Of a DNA stretch of 64,000 nt, positions 1 through 11,639 are shown one piece after another (positions within the stretch are counted from its first letter, which is position 1; each line of letters starts with the position of its first letter). The notes under the pieces are model-generated. The model did not search any database. It was not told where the DNA came from and worked only from the letters and a program-made list of their open reading frames with translations. The stretch is taken from NCBI GenBank assembly GCA_021234155.1, contig JAJEKV010000002.1, forward strand, positions 25,786,617 to 25,850,616, in the 5' to 3' direction. The position numbers and the translations under genes were made by a program. The DNA comes from Isoetes taiwanensis. Taxonomy: Eukaryota > Streptophyta > Lycopodiopsida > Isoetales > Isoetaceae.

Positions 1-598
1 TGAATGATAATGAACCAGCGTGAAAACATAGCTGAGGTCCTTGTTAGAAAGGAACTGCTTTTTCATTTAAGAGATACGAAAAAATGTTAGGTAATAATCC
101 TACATGGATCTTATAGGAAATATTTCTGTAAACAAGGTGCTGACGCAGAAACCTGAAAATAGAACATAAGGCATTAAAACCTATGGTTTTTTTGAATGAT
201 GTTGTAGTCTAGGTTATCCAGAAGTTGGATGTTTGATTGTATAGTGAAGGATTTGACACTCCTATGAAAAGTATTATAAGTGGTCTCAGGTTTGTTAATG
301 CATGAAAGTTGGTAAAAAGTTCTTGAGAGTCACAAAAGAAATGCATAAGAAGCTTTTGTTAGAAGAAGAAGAAGACGGTATAAAAATGAGGGATACCTTT
401 TCCACTCTTTTCTTTACCTTTCCTTCTTTTCCATTTGGTTAGGCTGGGTTCACATTCATCATTGTGTAAAATGTCTTGCCTAACTAAGGTCTGATGCACT
501 CCTGCCTTAACTAACGGCTGCCTTTCCTTTTAAGGGCTGCCTATAGTGTAGATGAACTCCTGCCTAACTCTTAAGACTTTGATGGCTTCTCTCGAATT
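1..598. other. Non-coding stretch, nothing recognised
   Basis: No open frame, RNA gene or repeat I can support. The sequence is AT-rich with short purine runs. It could be the 3' flank or UTR of a gene lying to the left, but nothing here shows that. Confidence 0.4.
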
Positions 599-650
599 GT
601 GCTGAACATCTTGTTAGATGTGTCATTTGGGTGCATATTAAAGATCAATT

Positions 651-862
651 TGTATGGAGACTTCCATTGCAAGAGTGGAATGAGGTACAAAATGGTCATG
701 CATGGAGTTTCCCTTCCTAAGCTGGAAAGGCTTGTTGTATGGAGACTTCCATTGCAAGAGTGGAATGAGGTACAAAATGGTCATGCATGGAGTTTCCCTT
801 CCTAAGCTGGAAAGGCTTGTTCCACTATGATAATGGAAAGGCTTGTTCCACTATGATAATGG
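651..862. repeat. Tandem duplications (85 bp x2, then 26 bp x2)
   Basis: An 85-bp unit at 651-735 is repeated exactly at 736-820. Its last part then seeds a 26-bp unit at 811-836, repeated at 837-862. The exact copies imply recent slippage or replication duplication. Short open frames through it are by-products of the repeat. Confidence 0.9.
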
Positions 863-1671
863 TTGTTGGCGGCTTGTTCCACTAACGCCTTGCCCGAGGG
901 TGTTATGGAAAAAAAAAATTGAGGGCCATCAAAATGGTGAGGGTTTCTCGAGCTATTTTGATGGTCCGAATTTTTTTTGAAGTAACACTGAGGGCCACGG
1001 CGTTATCGCCCTTAACACATTGCCTCGAAGAGTTTTAGCCCTAATTGTTTTTAACATTAACATCAAAATCTATCTAAATCGTCCATTTGATAACATCTTA
1101 GTACCCTAGGATGTTATGAATAATAGAAATGTGTTATGGTCATAACACCATTGGCTCAGATTGATAAGATTGATCTCAACCGTTAGATCACTATAAACTT
1201 AGAGTGTGTTAAGGTAATTACTCTCACCATGTTGACTTTCTATAACAATGATGGTAATTACTTTGGTAATTACTCTGACCACGTGGACTGTGTATAGCTT
1301 CATACGTATTTTGATGGTGCCCTTATATTAAACCCAATGTATATTATTGTTACAAGAAATTTATCGCGACGGCCTTGGCCGCCGCGAACAATCCTCTTTT
1401 CTAAATGCATTGCAAGGGAGGCTGTCGCGAACATTTCTCTTTTCTAAATGCACTGCGAAGGAATTTGTGTCGCCTTGGACTTGGGGTGAAAAACATCTCC
1501 ATCTGAATCTGTGTATTTGAAAATGGGATTCAAAATGTGGAATTCACCTTGGAAGTTTCCTATGTATTATAGAAGAACATAAAAGGACATGTTTGCATAA
1601 TAATTGCAAAAATGCCATTTCAATGGTAGGTAGAGTTCTCATTGAAAGCTTTCTTTAGTCACAAACTCCAT
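863..1671. other. Non-coding stretch with dispersed repeat pieces
   Basis: No gene seen. An imperfect inverted repeat lies near 923-967 (arms read GCCATCAAAAT and ATTTTGATGG). A piece at about 1289-1352 recurs at 3947-4010. A GC-richer piece at 1351-1470 carries the phrase CGCGAACATTT and is related to 16471-16515, so this is an interspersed repeat family rather than unique sequence. Confidence 0.6.
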
Positions 1672-2040
1672 TAGGGGGGGGTGCCCATATTCCGTGCCTT
1701 TGCCCAGGTTCCGCCATAGTTTTGGTACCAGCTTCCGCTCACAAAAGCCCTGGAACCGTGCACCTAGAAGCCCTGGAATCGTGCCTCTTCATGAAAAATG
1801 AACTGAAAATTCTGGTGCACGCTAGATGGGCAGGAGGTGAACGGTGATGGTCAGATGATAGGCCTACTTTGAAGGCTCACAACTCGAGATGTGGAGACCC
1901 GATTTCTCTGATTTTTGTTTCTCATAACAGATCCGGCCTCGAGCTCTCCAGAACCGTGCTTTTTTTCCTGTTTTGATCAGAAAAACTAAGCCTCTTTTTT
2001 ATTCAAACCTTAAGTGCACGGAATATGGGCACCCCCCCTA
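1672..2040. mobile_element. MITE with about 24-bp terminal inverted repeats
   Basis: The left end GGGGGGTGCCCATATTCCGT (within 1674-1697) is mirrored by the reverse complement at 2016-2038, differing only in G-run length (8 G against 7 C). TA lies immediately outside both ends, as expected of a TA target duplication. The interior (about 365 bp) has no coding potential. This fits a non-autonomous cut-and-paste DNA transposon with TA target preference; the superfamily (Tc1/mariner-like or another TA user) is not decided by the ends. Confidence 0.85.
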
Positions 2041-2640
2041 TAATACATATTGACTAGCATGTCCTCTAGCATGATACTAATATCTAGATTTCAAAGTTTA
2101 CAATGCTAGCATATTCTTCTAACATGACATCATACTAAATATCTAGATTTCAAAGTGCAAGATTGCAAATGCATGTCATGGTAATTTTTGGGAATATTAA
2201 AATTTTGATATCGAGTACGACCTTGGTAAAACTCTGCCCTGGTACCACTAACTCCGACAGCCAGAGCTCTGCCTGCGCTTTCTTACTGATAGAATTTGAA
2301 TTTAAACTACTGTCTATGCATAAGAGCATCAAAACAAAGAGCAATATAGACCCAAAAGCATAACAGAACGAATTTTGGAGATGGCAAGATCCGAAAGGGA
2401 AGAAAAAGAGAGGATTGATCCTCTGAAACAGTGGCACTTTATATATGAAGAAGATATTATTAGAACATGATATTTTTTACCTTTAACCTTCGGATTGGCT
2501 TAACAGCATATTGTGCTACGTAAACTTAGGAGTACTGAATAGTGGGAAGGTGAAGAATATGATTGCTACCTCAACGCAGTGTGTCAGTAACAACAATTGA
2601 TCCAATGATCCCCTTCCCCTTCGTTCCCATATAAACAACC
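2041..2640. other. Non-coding stretch
   Basis: A short sequence around ATATCTAGATTTCAAAG is duplicated just after the MITE (near 2080-2100 and 2137-2155). Overlapping frames on both strands near 2150-2440 show no family resemblance and look like chance. Nothing else supported. Confidence 0.4.
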
Positions 2641-2659
2641 AAAAACCTGCGTCTTTGCC

Positions 2660-3230
2660 CAAAAAAAGTGCCGCATGATCCTTCTTTTGGTTGTGGGTGC
2701 TTTGAATCCTACTGGAGTTACTGGAGGTCCTGGGATGAATCCTCGAATAGAAAGATAATCCATGATGCTATTTCGCTGGTTAAAGATATTGGTAGAGAGC
2801 AACGAAGAAATGGCTATGGCCAAAAATGTTGTGGCTGTGGAAAAACAGAGGAGTTCTTGGGCTATGGGCATGGGCAGAAGCAAGGATAAGGGCAAAAAAC
2901 GAAGCACAAGGTTTGCTGTAGATCTTTTGCTAAGGTTTTTTGGCTAAGGTTTTATTAGGCGATAATTTTATTTTTTTTAGTGGGTTCTTTTTAGTCCGGC
3001 AATATTATAATCGGAGCTGGACATGGCTCTAATAAGGCCCAGGAACAATGCATTAGTGCAAAAGCTGAGCTGAAAATGAAGCCCAAGATGGTAACAGAGG
3101 CTTTGCCGGACTTAGAAAATGTTCCAGAATGCAAGGATTAGGGCAAAGGATTGAGAAATGAAAACAGAGCCCTCTGGAGGAAAATGGAAGCTCAAGCAGG
3201 TTGCTCCTGTGGATTTTAAGAAGAACTTAT
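2660..3230 (+). pseudogene. Decayed unidentified ORF, possibly retroelement
   Basis: Frames in this stretch join into a Lys/Gly/Glu-rich text (KIIHDAISLVKDIGREQ, then KAELKMKPKMVTEALPDLEN, then NENRALWRKMEAQAG) interrupted by stops at several points. The composition and repeated frame breaks suggest a dead TE ORF rather than host exons, but I do not recognise the family and no splice sites rescue the frame. Confidence 0.25.
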
Positions 3231-4600
3231 TCCGTCAATGCAAGAACTCACCATCAGTAGATCATCAGAAGAGGTGAGACTTCCAACTCAGGGGTCCTTT
3301 GGGAAACACATTTTTGAAACAGCCGGATTTGTGTGTGAAAAGCTCTTAGGCATGTGGTACCCTCATCTTCAACGCAGATAAATCCACCATAGCTAATTGT
3401 TCCACCCAGTTAATATTACATATCTTCTAAGTTTTATTTGCTCTACATCCATCCCCTGCAGTCATATGTGAGCCATGATTTGATGGTGGGCACTAGGGCC
3501 ACTGCAAAGAAAGTAGCCGAAGCCATACCTTGGAAAGAAGCCCCAGACCTCTATACCCCATTTTATCTGCCCTGGTTTCCTCTTCAGAAGTAGTTTTTAC
3601 TTGTTCTGATTGATGATTTTGTGCCTGATGTAATATGATGCAGCAGACTCTAAATATGATGCACATTCTGTAATTCGATGCAGTGGAGCCTAAATCCAGC
3701 CAGTTGGAAAGCTCGGATCTGGCGGCTGGTTGAGCCTTCAAAGATTGCTTGAAGAGCAAGAAAGGGAAGGCCGTGCAATAAGAAAGGGACATCATTTTTT
3801 TTTTTCTAAAAACACGTGTCATGCTCACGCTTTTTCCTGGGGCAGAAATATTAGCTTCAAACAGAAATTGAAGCTGCTTTATATATGTATTGATGATGAA
3901 TGAAAATTCTATTATTTGGCTGGTTTATGTACATATATTGCTCCATTGTGTATAGCATCATAAGTGTTTTGATGGTGCCCTTCTATTAAACCCAATGTAT
4001 ATTATTGTTATGATGAATGAAAATCCTATTATTTGGCTGGTTTATGTACATATATTGCTCCATCATGTATATTGTAAGTCTTCATCACGAGAACTCTTGT
4101 TTATTATGAAAATATTTATTTATTATGGCAGTCCTATGGGTCTGCTTGTACGCCACATCAGCATTAGTGAGATCACATCAGCATTGATGACATAGCAACG
4201 ACTATGAATTCGGTTTTCTTTTAATTGTACTCAAGCTTTTGCGCTAGCTGTGTGCTTGTAATGTAAAGGGACAAGTTAATGTATAGGTTGGAAGGACATG
4301 GTTAGGATATCAACTAATGTAATTGTCAAAAGCCAGGTAGTTAGATCTGCCCTAGCAGTTAGGTTTCGTGTGCTTTACCACTCCAATTCTTCCCCTGTTC
4401 ATCAGCGCATCTATATCTCCACAGTTTTCCTTTGCGCTTCCGCTCCCACCCGCCCACCATTGCTGCTTATTTTTACGTGTCAGATTTCTTGGTACTCTTA
4501 AGCTCCTTTGTTCATGCTACTCCCCCAGCTTTCTAAAATTTTTACCTATCTACCTTTGCTATTGGACGAGATTTATTCTTTGACCCTCTAGTTAGTGGGT
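3231..4600. other. Non-coding stretch with a direct repeat
   Basis: A roughly 55-bp segment starting TGATGAATGAAAATTC at 3893 recurs at 4011. The part between them (3947-4010) matches 1289-1352, showing a mosaic of one interspersed repeat. No gene supported. Confidence 0.6.
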
Positions 4601-4608
4601 GTATTTGG

Positions 4609-4730
4609 TTGTGACTTATGGCCCTCGTGCCAGCATACTTGGTGGTGACTTATGGCCCTCATGCCGGTGCTGTTTGAGAGCGTGGTTTTCGCCCTCGTGC
4701 CAAGGATGGATGGCCCTCGTGCCAGGTTGT
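4609..4730. repeat. Recurrent TGGCCCTCGTGCCA phrase
   Basis: The phrase GGCCCTCGTGCC or a one-base variant occurs four times in about 110 bp (near 4620, 4650, 4690 and 4710), twice preceded by GGTGACTTAT. The copies are irregularly spaced, so this is not a simple tandem repeat. Function unknown. Confidence 0.6.
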
Positions 4731-5039
4731 GGGAGAGACCCTAGTGTCTTGTGTGTTTGTACTGCAGGATTTTGCTGAGGCTTTCTTGTTCCATTTGCTT
4801 AGTTGGGGTTGATTTTTGTTGTGAAGTATTCTTCTGGCATTTCCTAGTTGACTTGGAGCTTATTGGCTTTATCAATCCATGCAGAGATGCGACCATTGTG
4901 ATGGTTTGGAGTTTGGTTGAAGACTTGCGACCCAACTATTTGCGGAGAGAGCTTGCACTGTGCTTCTTTAGCGTGATCGGTTTATTCAGTTGTTGTTATA
5001 TTTATACAGTTTAGATTCCTATTTGATTAGTGTCACTAT

Positions 5040-5105
5040 TATGGTCAGGGTTTTTCCTCGAAAACCCGAGAGGGCGAGGTTTTTTAATCCCGTCCATAAT
5101 GGTTT
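5040..5105 (+). repeat. LTR-like remnant (U5-type motif)
   Basis: The segment GTTTTTCCTCGAAAACCC ... GAGGTTTTTTAATCC resembles the R-U5 region of plant Copia LTRs. A related copy lies at 31385-31445. No paired LTR or internal region is present nearby, so it is a fragment or eroded solo LTR. Confidence 0.4.
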
Positions 5106-5117
5106 CACTGACCAATC

Positions 5118-5280
5118 AGCATTGTATTGTGATTTTGGTGCTTAGTTTGTATTGTGATTTTGGTGCTTAGTGGAGATGCCTGACAGCATTGTATTGTGAT
5201 TTTGGTGCTTAGTGGAAATGCCTGATGTGGCCTTAGCATTGTATTGTGATTTTGGTGCTTAGTGGAGATGCCTGATATGG
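5118..5280. repeat. Irregular tandem repeat (about 50-bp unit)
   Basis: The unit GCATTGTATTGTGATTTTGG plus GCTTAGTGGAGATGCCTGA occurs about four times, with one truncated copy and one CTGATATGGCC extension. The unit itself contains a 22-bp sub-duplication. Confidence 0.85.
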
Positions 5281-5379
5281 CCTTTCTTTCAGTTGTCTCA
5301 TATTCTCTCTCTCCTCCTTGCCTGGTTTTGACGATTGAATTTATCTTCGTATAATGATAAGAAGATAATAAGTGTTGCT

Positions 5380-5383
<4 letters not shown>

Positions 5384-5410
<27 letters not shown>

Positions 5411-5480
5411 GAAGAATATAGGAATATATTAAACCACTAGAATGTGATCAAGATCTAACCTAACCTACAAGTGATCCATT
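5384..5480 (-). mobile_element. LINE 3' tail remnant (minus)
   Basis: A run of 27 T (5384-5410) read on the minus strand is a poly-A tail preceded by TTTAATATATTCCTATATTC, a 3'-end text typical of plant L1-type LINEs. Upstream (5411 onward) shows no recognisable RT, so the copy is strongly 5'-truncated. Confidence 0.5.
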
Positions 5481-6380
5481 AAGGGAAAACACTCATGTAC
5501 CAGTTTCAAGATGCTGTCACTTTGTCTTAGACAAGCATAAAACTAGTAAAGCCCTTGCTAAAACTAGTAAAGCCCACTATTTCGTTATGCAGTTGGTTTT
5601 TTTCTTACCTTAAATTTCTAATTGGTAATACCTTATCTATAGACTGGTTTGTAACAAAATCTAGAGTCAGAGACAGAATTTCTTGCTCTAGCATGTGTTA
5701 TCATCTACGTATCATGCCACATTAGTCTAAATGAAATTTCATTTCATAGGGCCAAGAAAATTGAAAAAATTATTGAATCTCCTTCTCAACTTATGCGTGG
5801 AGAATAATCCAGAGGGGGCCATGCGTGAATATTTTTTTTATACTTTTGTAATGTTCAAACATGCCTCGTACAGTCCATCTGATTCAAGGATATAATTAAA
5901 TTTTACATCTGCAAGCATTTGAAGGTGTCGCATTTGGTATATCTTAATCGTTTTGTTTTTTTACTTCTGTTGTTTTGGTACATCTTAATCGTTTCGTTTT
6001 TTTACTTCCGTTGTTAATATTATGCCACGATATATTGGCCAGTGATTTACAGTGGTGGTTCTCTTCAGTCCGCATGCCATGCTGACTTGTTTTTCCTGAA
6101 ATGCTTTTTTTAGGGTATTGTATGTCTGCATGCGTAGGATAGTAAGCTATTTGAAGTTCTAGAAGCAGGGCATGTCTTTAATGCTTTCTGCATGTTGAGC
6201 AAAGTTCAAGCTTTCTGGCTCCACCATGTCTTCGAAGGAAAGAGTTAGCACTGATAATAAGTTAGCACTGGTAGACTAGCCATGCCGAAACTACCTGCTC
6301 GGAAAAATCTTCTGAGAGCTAAAGAGGTCCAATCTAGCTAATTTGAAGTTCTAATCTAGTTAAAACAAGGGAAGAAACAC
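5481..6380. other. Non-coding stretch with a small tandem repeat
   Basis: A unit of about 46 bp (ATCTTAATCGTTT ... ACTTCTGTTGTT) is duplicated at 5937-6017. No gene seen. Confidence 0.5.
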
Positions 6381-6404
6381 ACCAAAGTGTCTTTTTGGGC
6401 GATT

Positions 6405-6690
6405 TTTGGGACAAATTTAGGTCAGATGGTGCAAATCTAGTTACACCACGCGAATGGCCTTTCCAAGACTCTCGAAAACGCATTTGGCGCGGTTTAAATG
6501 AAAAATAGCTTATTTGGTAAAAAAATGGTCGATCTGACTAATGTAAGCTGCTAAACTGATATATCTGATCAAAATCAGTCTATCTAGCATTTACTTCATA
6601 GAAAAATATTCATTCTAAGCAAGTTTATGGACAAATCCAGTCACATCGCACGAATGGCCTTTCCGAGACTCTCGAAAACGCGTTTGGCTT
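6405..6690. repeat. Dispersed repeat pair (200 bp apart)
   Basis: About 60 bp ending CGAATGGCCTTTCCAAGACT (from 6451) recurs from 6651 with few changes. A weaker relative lies near 6998. Probably an interspersed non-coding element. Confidence 0.6.
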
Positions 6691-6699
6691 TGACTTTTT

Positions 6700-7084
6700 G
6701 AACAAATTTTTTCAACAAAGTATATCAATTGAAAAGTTACAATATATTTATAGTAAAATTTCACATAAAAAGATTTTAATTTTATCTTTTCTAATCCTAC
6801 GTACTAAATTTAGGTCATTGAGCATCACCATGCCCTTTTGGCATGGATCGTGCATAGATTACCCTCTTCAAAGATCTGGACTAGCTCTGCCTCTGCTGCC
6901 TCCTGCAGTGATCGATAATCAAGGATGTCACTGGATAGTCAGGGGTTTCACCCGATAGTCCGTCCTAAAACCCTGCATAATCTCCCGAAGTAGCCATTCG
7001 AATGGTCCTTCCAGATCAGGAGATTGGTGCATTGCTGAAAATGCCGGATCTCCAAAAAGACTCGCACATACCTCGAATTAGGTC
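6700..7084. other. Non-coding stretch
   Basis: Short frames exist but none resembles a known family. It may be the eroded 3' continuation of the minus-strand LTR element to its right. Confidence 0.35.
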
Positions 7085-7896
7085 CGTGGTGGGCTCTCTG
7101 GCCTTGGAGGAGGAGGTTTGGGCTGGTTCTGGAGCTTTTCTCCCTTCATGAAATTTGGAATGTTCTGCTGGCAGTATCAATCGTTGTACCTGTTCCGCCG
7201 TCGGAGGTTCTCTTTGTACGCAGCCTTCTTTCTCTTGAACTCCCGGTCCTTCTTGAACTTGAAGGCCTTTTCCCCCACCTTTTGCTTCTTCGTTACCTTA
7301 GATGGTTTGGGCCACTTTAGGTACGATGGTCTTGCATTAGGGTCAGATCCCCTATTTCTCCTTCCTGCTCTTCCTCTTCGGCTCCTTCGTTGACCTCCTC
7401 TTCAACTTCTTCTTCGTCATCTTCCTCCATGTCCAATGCCCTTGAGCGAGGCTCTTCAATGCGGACAGTCCCTGCAGCCTGTCCTCCCTACACTTCGTCC
7501 TCCTCTCGCATTTCCTCTCTCTTCTTTCTCTTCTTGCCTTTCTTCTTCCCATTCCACTACCTTCTCCTTCCTCTTCCTTGAGGATTCCTCCATCTGCTGT
7601 TGCTACTGCTCTTCCCGCTGCTACTGCTGGGGCCTTCCCTCACTCGCGGATAGTGTACCCCAGGCGATGGTTTCATTCATGTGCTGAGTTCCCTCAGACG
7701 AGCTGCTTGGGACTCGCTCATCCATGGTGTGATAGGTCTCACCTGTGGAGTCCAATGTGCTGGGTTCGTCCCCCTCGCCTTGCCTCGGCCTCAAGTGCTC
7801 TAGAATCTTCTTGCCACTCCCGGCAGCTGGCTCCGCCATGCTGGACCTCCTCCGGGGGTTCCTAAGTTTCCTCGCGGTGCGCATGGTGTGCGCCAT
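7085..7896 (-). pseudogene. Decayed gag-like ORF of minus-strand LTR element
   Basis: Reading the minus strand, an ATG at 7896 opens a frame starting MAHTMRTARKLRNPRRRSS. It continues through Gln- and Glu-rich text (MEESSRKRKEKVVEWEEE, EEDDEEEVEEEVNEGAEEEE) to a Lys/Arg-rich segment (KAFKFKKDREFKRKKAAYKE), but only by switching frame several times. The position supports a gag role: it lies about 470 bp downstream of a tRNA-Met primer site and an LTR in the same orientation. No CCHC knuckle was found. The element has lost everything 3' of this region. Low-complexity coding of this kind could also be a different TE ORF. Confidence 0.45.
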
Positions 7897-8367
7897 ATCG
7901 TATGGTTAGGTAAACGGATTAACTGTTTAAAAAGGAAAAGATACTCTTACATGCCAAGGAATATTCCATTACCATTAATATCCCTATTAATTAGCCACCC
8001 TTATTAATGGTTACTCCAATTCATTTTTTGAATTTTAATTTTCTAATGGTTCTTGGAGTTTTAATTATGAATTTGCACCATTTTTCACCGGGATCTTGGA
8101 TTGGGATGATTCTTTGACCCATTTTGCGTGAAACTTGGTGCCAATGCATAATTTCCAACTCCAAACTTATAGAATGCTGGTTTGACTCATTCGTTTCCTC
8201 TGACATATAACTTAGCCTAACTCTACAACCCTGCTACTTCGGGAAAAAAAATTTCCCTCCACTTTCGAGGTTCAATGTTGGAATTCTCATTCCATACTAT
8301 ACTAGGATTGTCAATCTACGTAGTCCAGGTTATGGCCAGTGCTAGCTCTTGGTCAACCAAGAACATT
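7897..8367 (-). other. Untranslated leader of the minus-strand LTR element
   Basis: Lies between the primer-binding site and the first gag-like ATG. AT-rich, no coding text. Length (about 470 bp) is ordinary for a Gypsy-type leader. Confidence 0.4.
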
Positions 8368-8379
8368 GCTCTGATACCA
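8368..8379 (-). promoter_or_regulatory. Primer-binding site (initiator tRNA-Met type)
   Basis: The minus strand reads TGGTATCAGAGC, complementary to the 3' end of plant initiator tRNA-Met, one base after the LTR end GAGCATCACA. This fixes the orientation and the LTR 3' boundary. Confidence 0.8.
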
Positions 8380-8380
8380 T

Positions 8381-9420
8381 TGTGATGCTCCCCGAAAATA
8401 TATGACGCCCCGCTGTATACTCTATGGAAAATTCCCCATCCAGCATCAATTGCCACATGGGCTCTCCGTCTACCCCATTCCTGGGATGGCCAGGACACGG
8501 GTAGGGAAACACAGAGGTGTGTCTTGCTCCCGTCCCCTACGGGCTTCTATAACAGCAGAAGCATACTACAATGTCAACGCTGACAATAATATATTATAAT
8601 CCACTACTACAAAGGGTAGCACAACATCCATCCATAAATATATCAGAGCTAAAGACATATCAAAAAACATAACAACTCCTACCCAAGCTCACACTTGCAA
8701 GGGAAAGTAGATGACGGCTGGACCCCAAGATAGAGCAGAGAGATACAACAATGGCAGGGTTCGCTATAGACAATGGCTAGGGTTGACCATTCCATCGGCC
8801 CCTCCTGTGCATACTTTGCAGATGGGCTAGATTGGGCTCTGGTGTGACTATAACTTGCCGGAGACATAGTCTCATGGTATCACCCATTGGGACTACTCCA
8901 GGTTTCATCTCCTGGGTCCGATGAGGTAGGAAGGGTTGCATCTCCCCTTCCCACGGAATAGTGGCTCCATGGGCGCTAGAGGATCGTGGCTGTGACGTTC
9001 CAGCACAATATACGCTCCCAGGACGTATATTGTACTGCCACGTCACGCGTACACGCCACCCCGATTGACGTGTACGCCAACGTATAGCCAAGTGGGTAGC
9101 CCCTAGGGGGCAACTTGCTAAGAATGTGCATTAGTATTAATGTGCACATTTTCCAATGTACACATTAATGTGGGCACACATTTCCATGTGGCCACTTGAT
9201 GCCAAGTGGGCCATACCCATAGGTGCAATTAATGTGCACATTTTCCAATGTACACATTCATTAATGTGCACACATTTCCATGTGGGCACATTTGGCCACC
9301 TAGCCCTTAAGGGCAAGTGGGCCCATTTCCAATTATCCCACATGCCAAAAGGGGATAATTGGAAACCCTAGCCAACCCCCTTGTCTATATAGGGTTGGAA
9401 ACCCTAGCTAACCCAATTTT
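8381..9420 (-). mobile_element. Gypsy-like LTR (minus), right boundary uncertain
   Basis: The LTR ends at 8381 (minus-strand ...GGGGAGCATCACA) next to the primer site. The text from 8381 to about 8545 (CCCGTAGGGGACGGG ... GGGGCGTCATATATTTTC) matches 35955-36123 in plus orientation. The text near 8777-8835 (GCAAAGTATGCACAGGAGGG) matches 10234-10260. Near 8990-9051 is a promoter-proximal inverted repeat, GTGACGTGGCAGTACAATAT ... CGTATATTGTGCTGG, also found at 34471 and 11558. The U3 start is unclear; homology to 34290-34470 suggests it reaches about 9400. One of several diverged copies of one LTR family in this window. Confidence 0.65.
9136..9335. repeat. 102-bp tandem duplication inside the LTR region
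   Basis: ATTAATGTGCACATTTTCCA begins at 9136 and again at 9238. Both copies continue through CACACATTTCCATGTGG. The unit is itself rich in self-complementary TGTGCACA-like words, so frames open on both strands as artefacts. Confidence 0.85.
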
Positions 9421-10671
9421 CGATTTTAGGGCTTCAGAACTCTGTTTTGGCTGCCTCAACAGCCAAAACCGCATCCCAGACTCTGACTGGGAGAATTGCA
9501 TCCTTAGTTTCTCTGGGTTCGAGCGTTTCAGCAGGATGGTCGAGCTCAGGTCAGGAGGAGCCCCTCAAGGATCAGGTATTTGGTCAATTAGATAGTCTAA
9601 ACCCTATTTTAGTCATTGAATCAGTAGGTTTAGCCTATTAGATTGGCCATAGCAGGCCTCTAGATCCCCAGATAGCAGATTCTAACTAAAGAACCTAACT
9701 CTATGTGGTAGATTAGATCTTGTTCTTCAGTTCTTATGTGATGTATATGGATGATGTATCTCTATGAACTCCTTGTATTGGGAAGGGGGGTAGAGACCTA
9801 AAGCTTTGTAGTTGATGCTCCTAGAGTAGCCTCTCTAGCACACTGTAGATGCGGCCTGTGCACAAGAGCCACACCTGGTTGTGGGTGAAGGGGCCAGACT
9901 GGCTTATAAGGAGGTTCATGTTCTGACTCTTGAACGACCCCTATGGTGTGTTAGTACTGCCGGGGGTCACTGTGACTAGGTCTAATGGCTTGCCCTTTGC
10001 GTGTGGGCAAGGCATGGGCTCGACACTGCGTGAGGTGGTGAATATGACCTTCCATTGAGTTCAAGTCGGATACTGGCGGTGGCCCTCTAGTCACCTTGAG
10101 TCAAAGATTGTAGATCTCTGGAGGGAGAAATCCCTACCTGCCCCATCGGAACTGGGGAGATGTAACCCAGGATATAGCCCCCTTGGCTATGCATCCGGCG
10201 GGCTACAGTCAGGTCCCAACACTTTTCAGCCTACTCTGCAAAGTGTGCACAGGAGGGGCGGATGGAGTGGACAACCCAATGCCATGTTCTTATGCCAGCC
10301 AAATCCATTGCCATGAATTCATGCCCAATAAACTCGGAGACCCAAGCTTGTCACCCATCCCCGTGTTCCGAGCCTTGGGTAGGATTCCCTATGTGATGTG
10401 CTGATCTTTGTCTATGCAGATATGTGGAGGACCATCCTTCGTGATGGTCATATGATGTTGATGTATGTGCTACTGACATGTATGTTTACGCTTCCGCAGC
10501 TAGGTAGGCCCTGAGGGAGACGGGGTGCAATGACCCTTCCACTCTTCCCACTGGAACCCGTCACGGTTGCAGTGTCATGTGGAGGGCCCTGTATTAGCAT
10601 GGAGCTGGTATGGGGGATGAACTCCTGTTTGTATACGGTGAGGGCACCGTATACGAGTAGGGGACGTCACA
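9421..10671 (+). mobile_element. LTR-family fragment in plus orientation
   Basis: The stretch 10100-10671 aligns by eye to the minus-strand LTR at 8381-8990: it shares GCAAAGTGTGCACAGGAGGG, the CCTTGGGTAGGA phrase and a terminal GGGGACGTCACA at 10661-10671. A TATA-like word (CTATATAGGG, near 9387-9396) lies at its left. The next bases (GTGGCGACACACG) are not a clear primer site. No coding content. Best read as an inverted, diverged relative of the neighbouring LTR. Confidence 0.5.
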
Positions 10672-11370
10672 GTGGCGACACACGTCTGTACCCGACTGAA
10701 GTCCCCAAAATAAGAGCCAGGCCGACACCTGCAACTCTTGAGAGTCAGGACACCATTGACCCAAGAATTGTCGGACCCATACCCGTTCCACACGAGGTGA
10801 CCGACTATAGGCCTAGCCCGCTATAGGTCCCCAGTAGCTGCGCTCAGTAGGGACCTCCCTCCACTTTGCCACTAGCCCCATTATGTGGTGCTTGGTCACT
10901 CCATAGCCCCCGTAGCCGAGTGGACTCTTATGCACAGGCCACATCTAATAGAAACTAAGGGGTTTAAACTAGGAGCATCATCTAAATAATGGCTACTAGG
11001 TCTCTACCCCTCTTCCTAATACAAGAGGAGCAAACATGATGAACCATCATCGCATATCCATATAACATGATAACTAATGAAAATAACATCTAATCCTAAT
11101 CACATGCATCTAACTTACAGTTAGGGTTCATTGATTAGGGTTTGAGATCCAGACTCAGAATGATGGCTCTATTAGAGATACGCACCTGGGATCCTAACTT
11201 CTAGATGATCTACAAAGGAATTTATTCCAAATACTGCTCCGGAGGAACTCCCACCCGCTCCCGGCGTCTTCATGGTCTATAAGGAGTTCGAAGTAGCTCC
11301 CAGTCTTCCTGATGCACACATGCTCTGGAGGCTGCTGTGCTATGCTATATGGCCTAGGGTTAGGGTTTGG
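10672..11370. other. Non-coding stretch, nothing recognised
   Basis: Possible leader or internal remnant of the plus-strand LTR copy on its left. No frame with family resemblance and no primer site with good complementarity to a tRNA that I recognise. Confidence 0.35.
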
Positions 11371-11620
11371 CCATTAATAAGTCAGGGTTGCCATGTCATG
11401 CCACATGGCTCCAATTGGGTGCATCTGTGTGGCCGGTGCCCAATAGGATGGGCCCATGTGGAAATAGTTCCATGCCTAAGGTTCGCTAAGTTATGTAATA
11501 ACTTAGCCATGCTCCCATCAACACACTACGGTATACAAGGCTATTAAGGTAGACGTGTATGGTGACGTGGCCTAGAAATATACATATTTATATCGTATAG
11601 TTTAGGGGAACGTCACATTC
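11371..11620 (+). mobile_element. LTR 5'-part fragment (plus)
   Basis: Contains the family's inverted-repeat block in diverged form: GTGACGTGGCCTAG at 11559, then GGGGAACGTCACA ending near 11619. The upstream text (CCCATGTGG, AACTTAGCC) is in U3-like style. The rest of the LTR is missing. Confidence 0.45.
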
Positions 11621-11639
11621 TCCACAAATCCTAGTCTTC

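Noticed and set aside
5040-5105. Functional LTR pair with 31380-31545
   Set aside because: The two pieces are 26 kb apart, diverged, and the DNA between belongs to unrelated elements and host genes.
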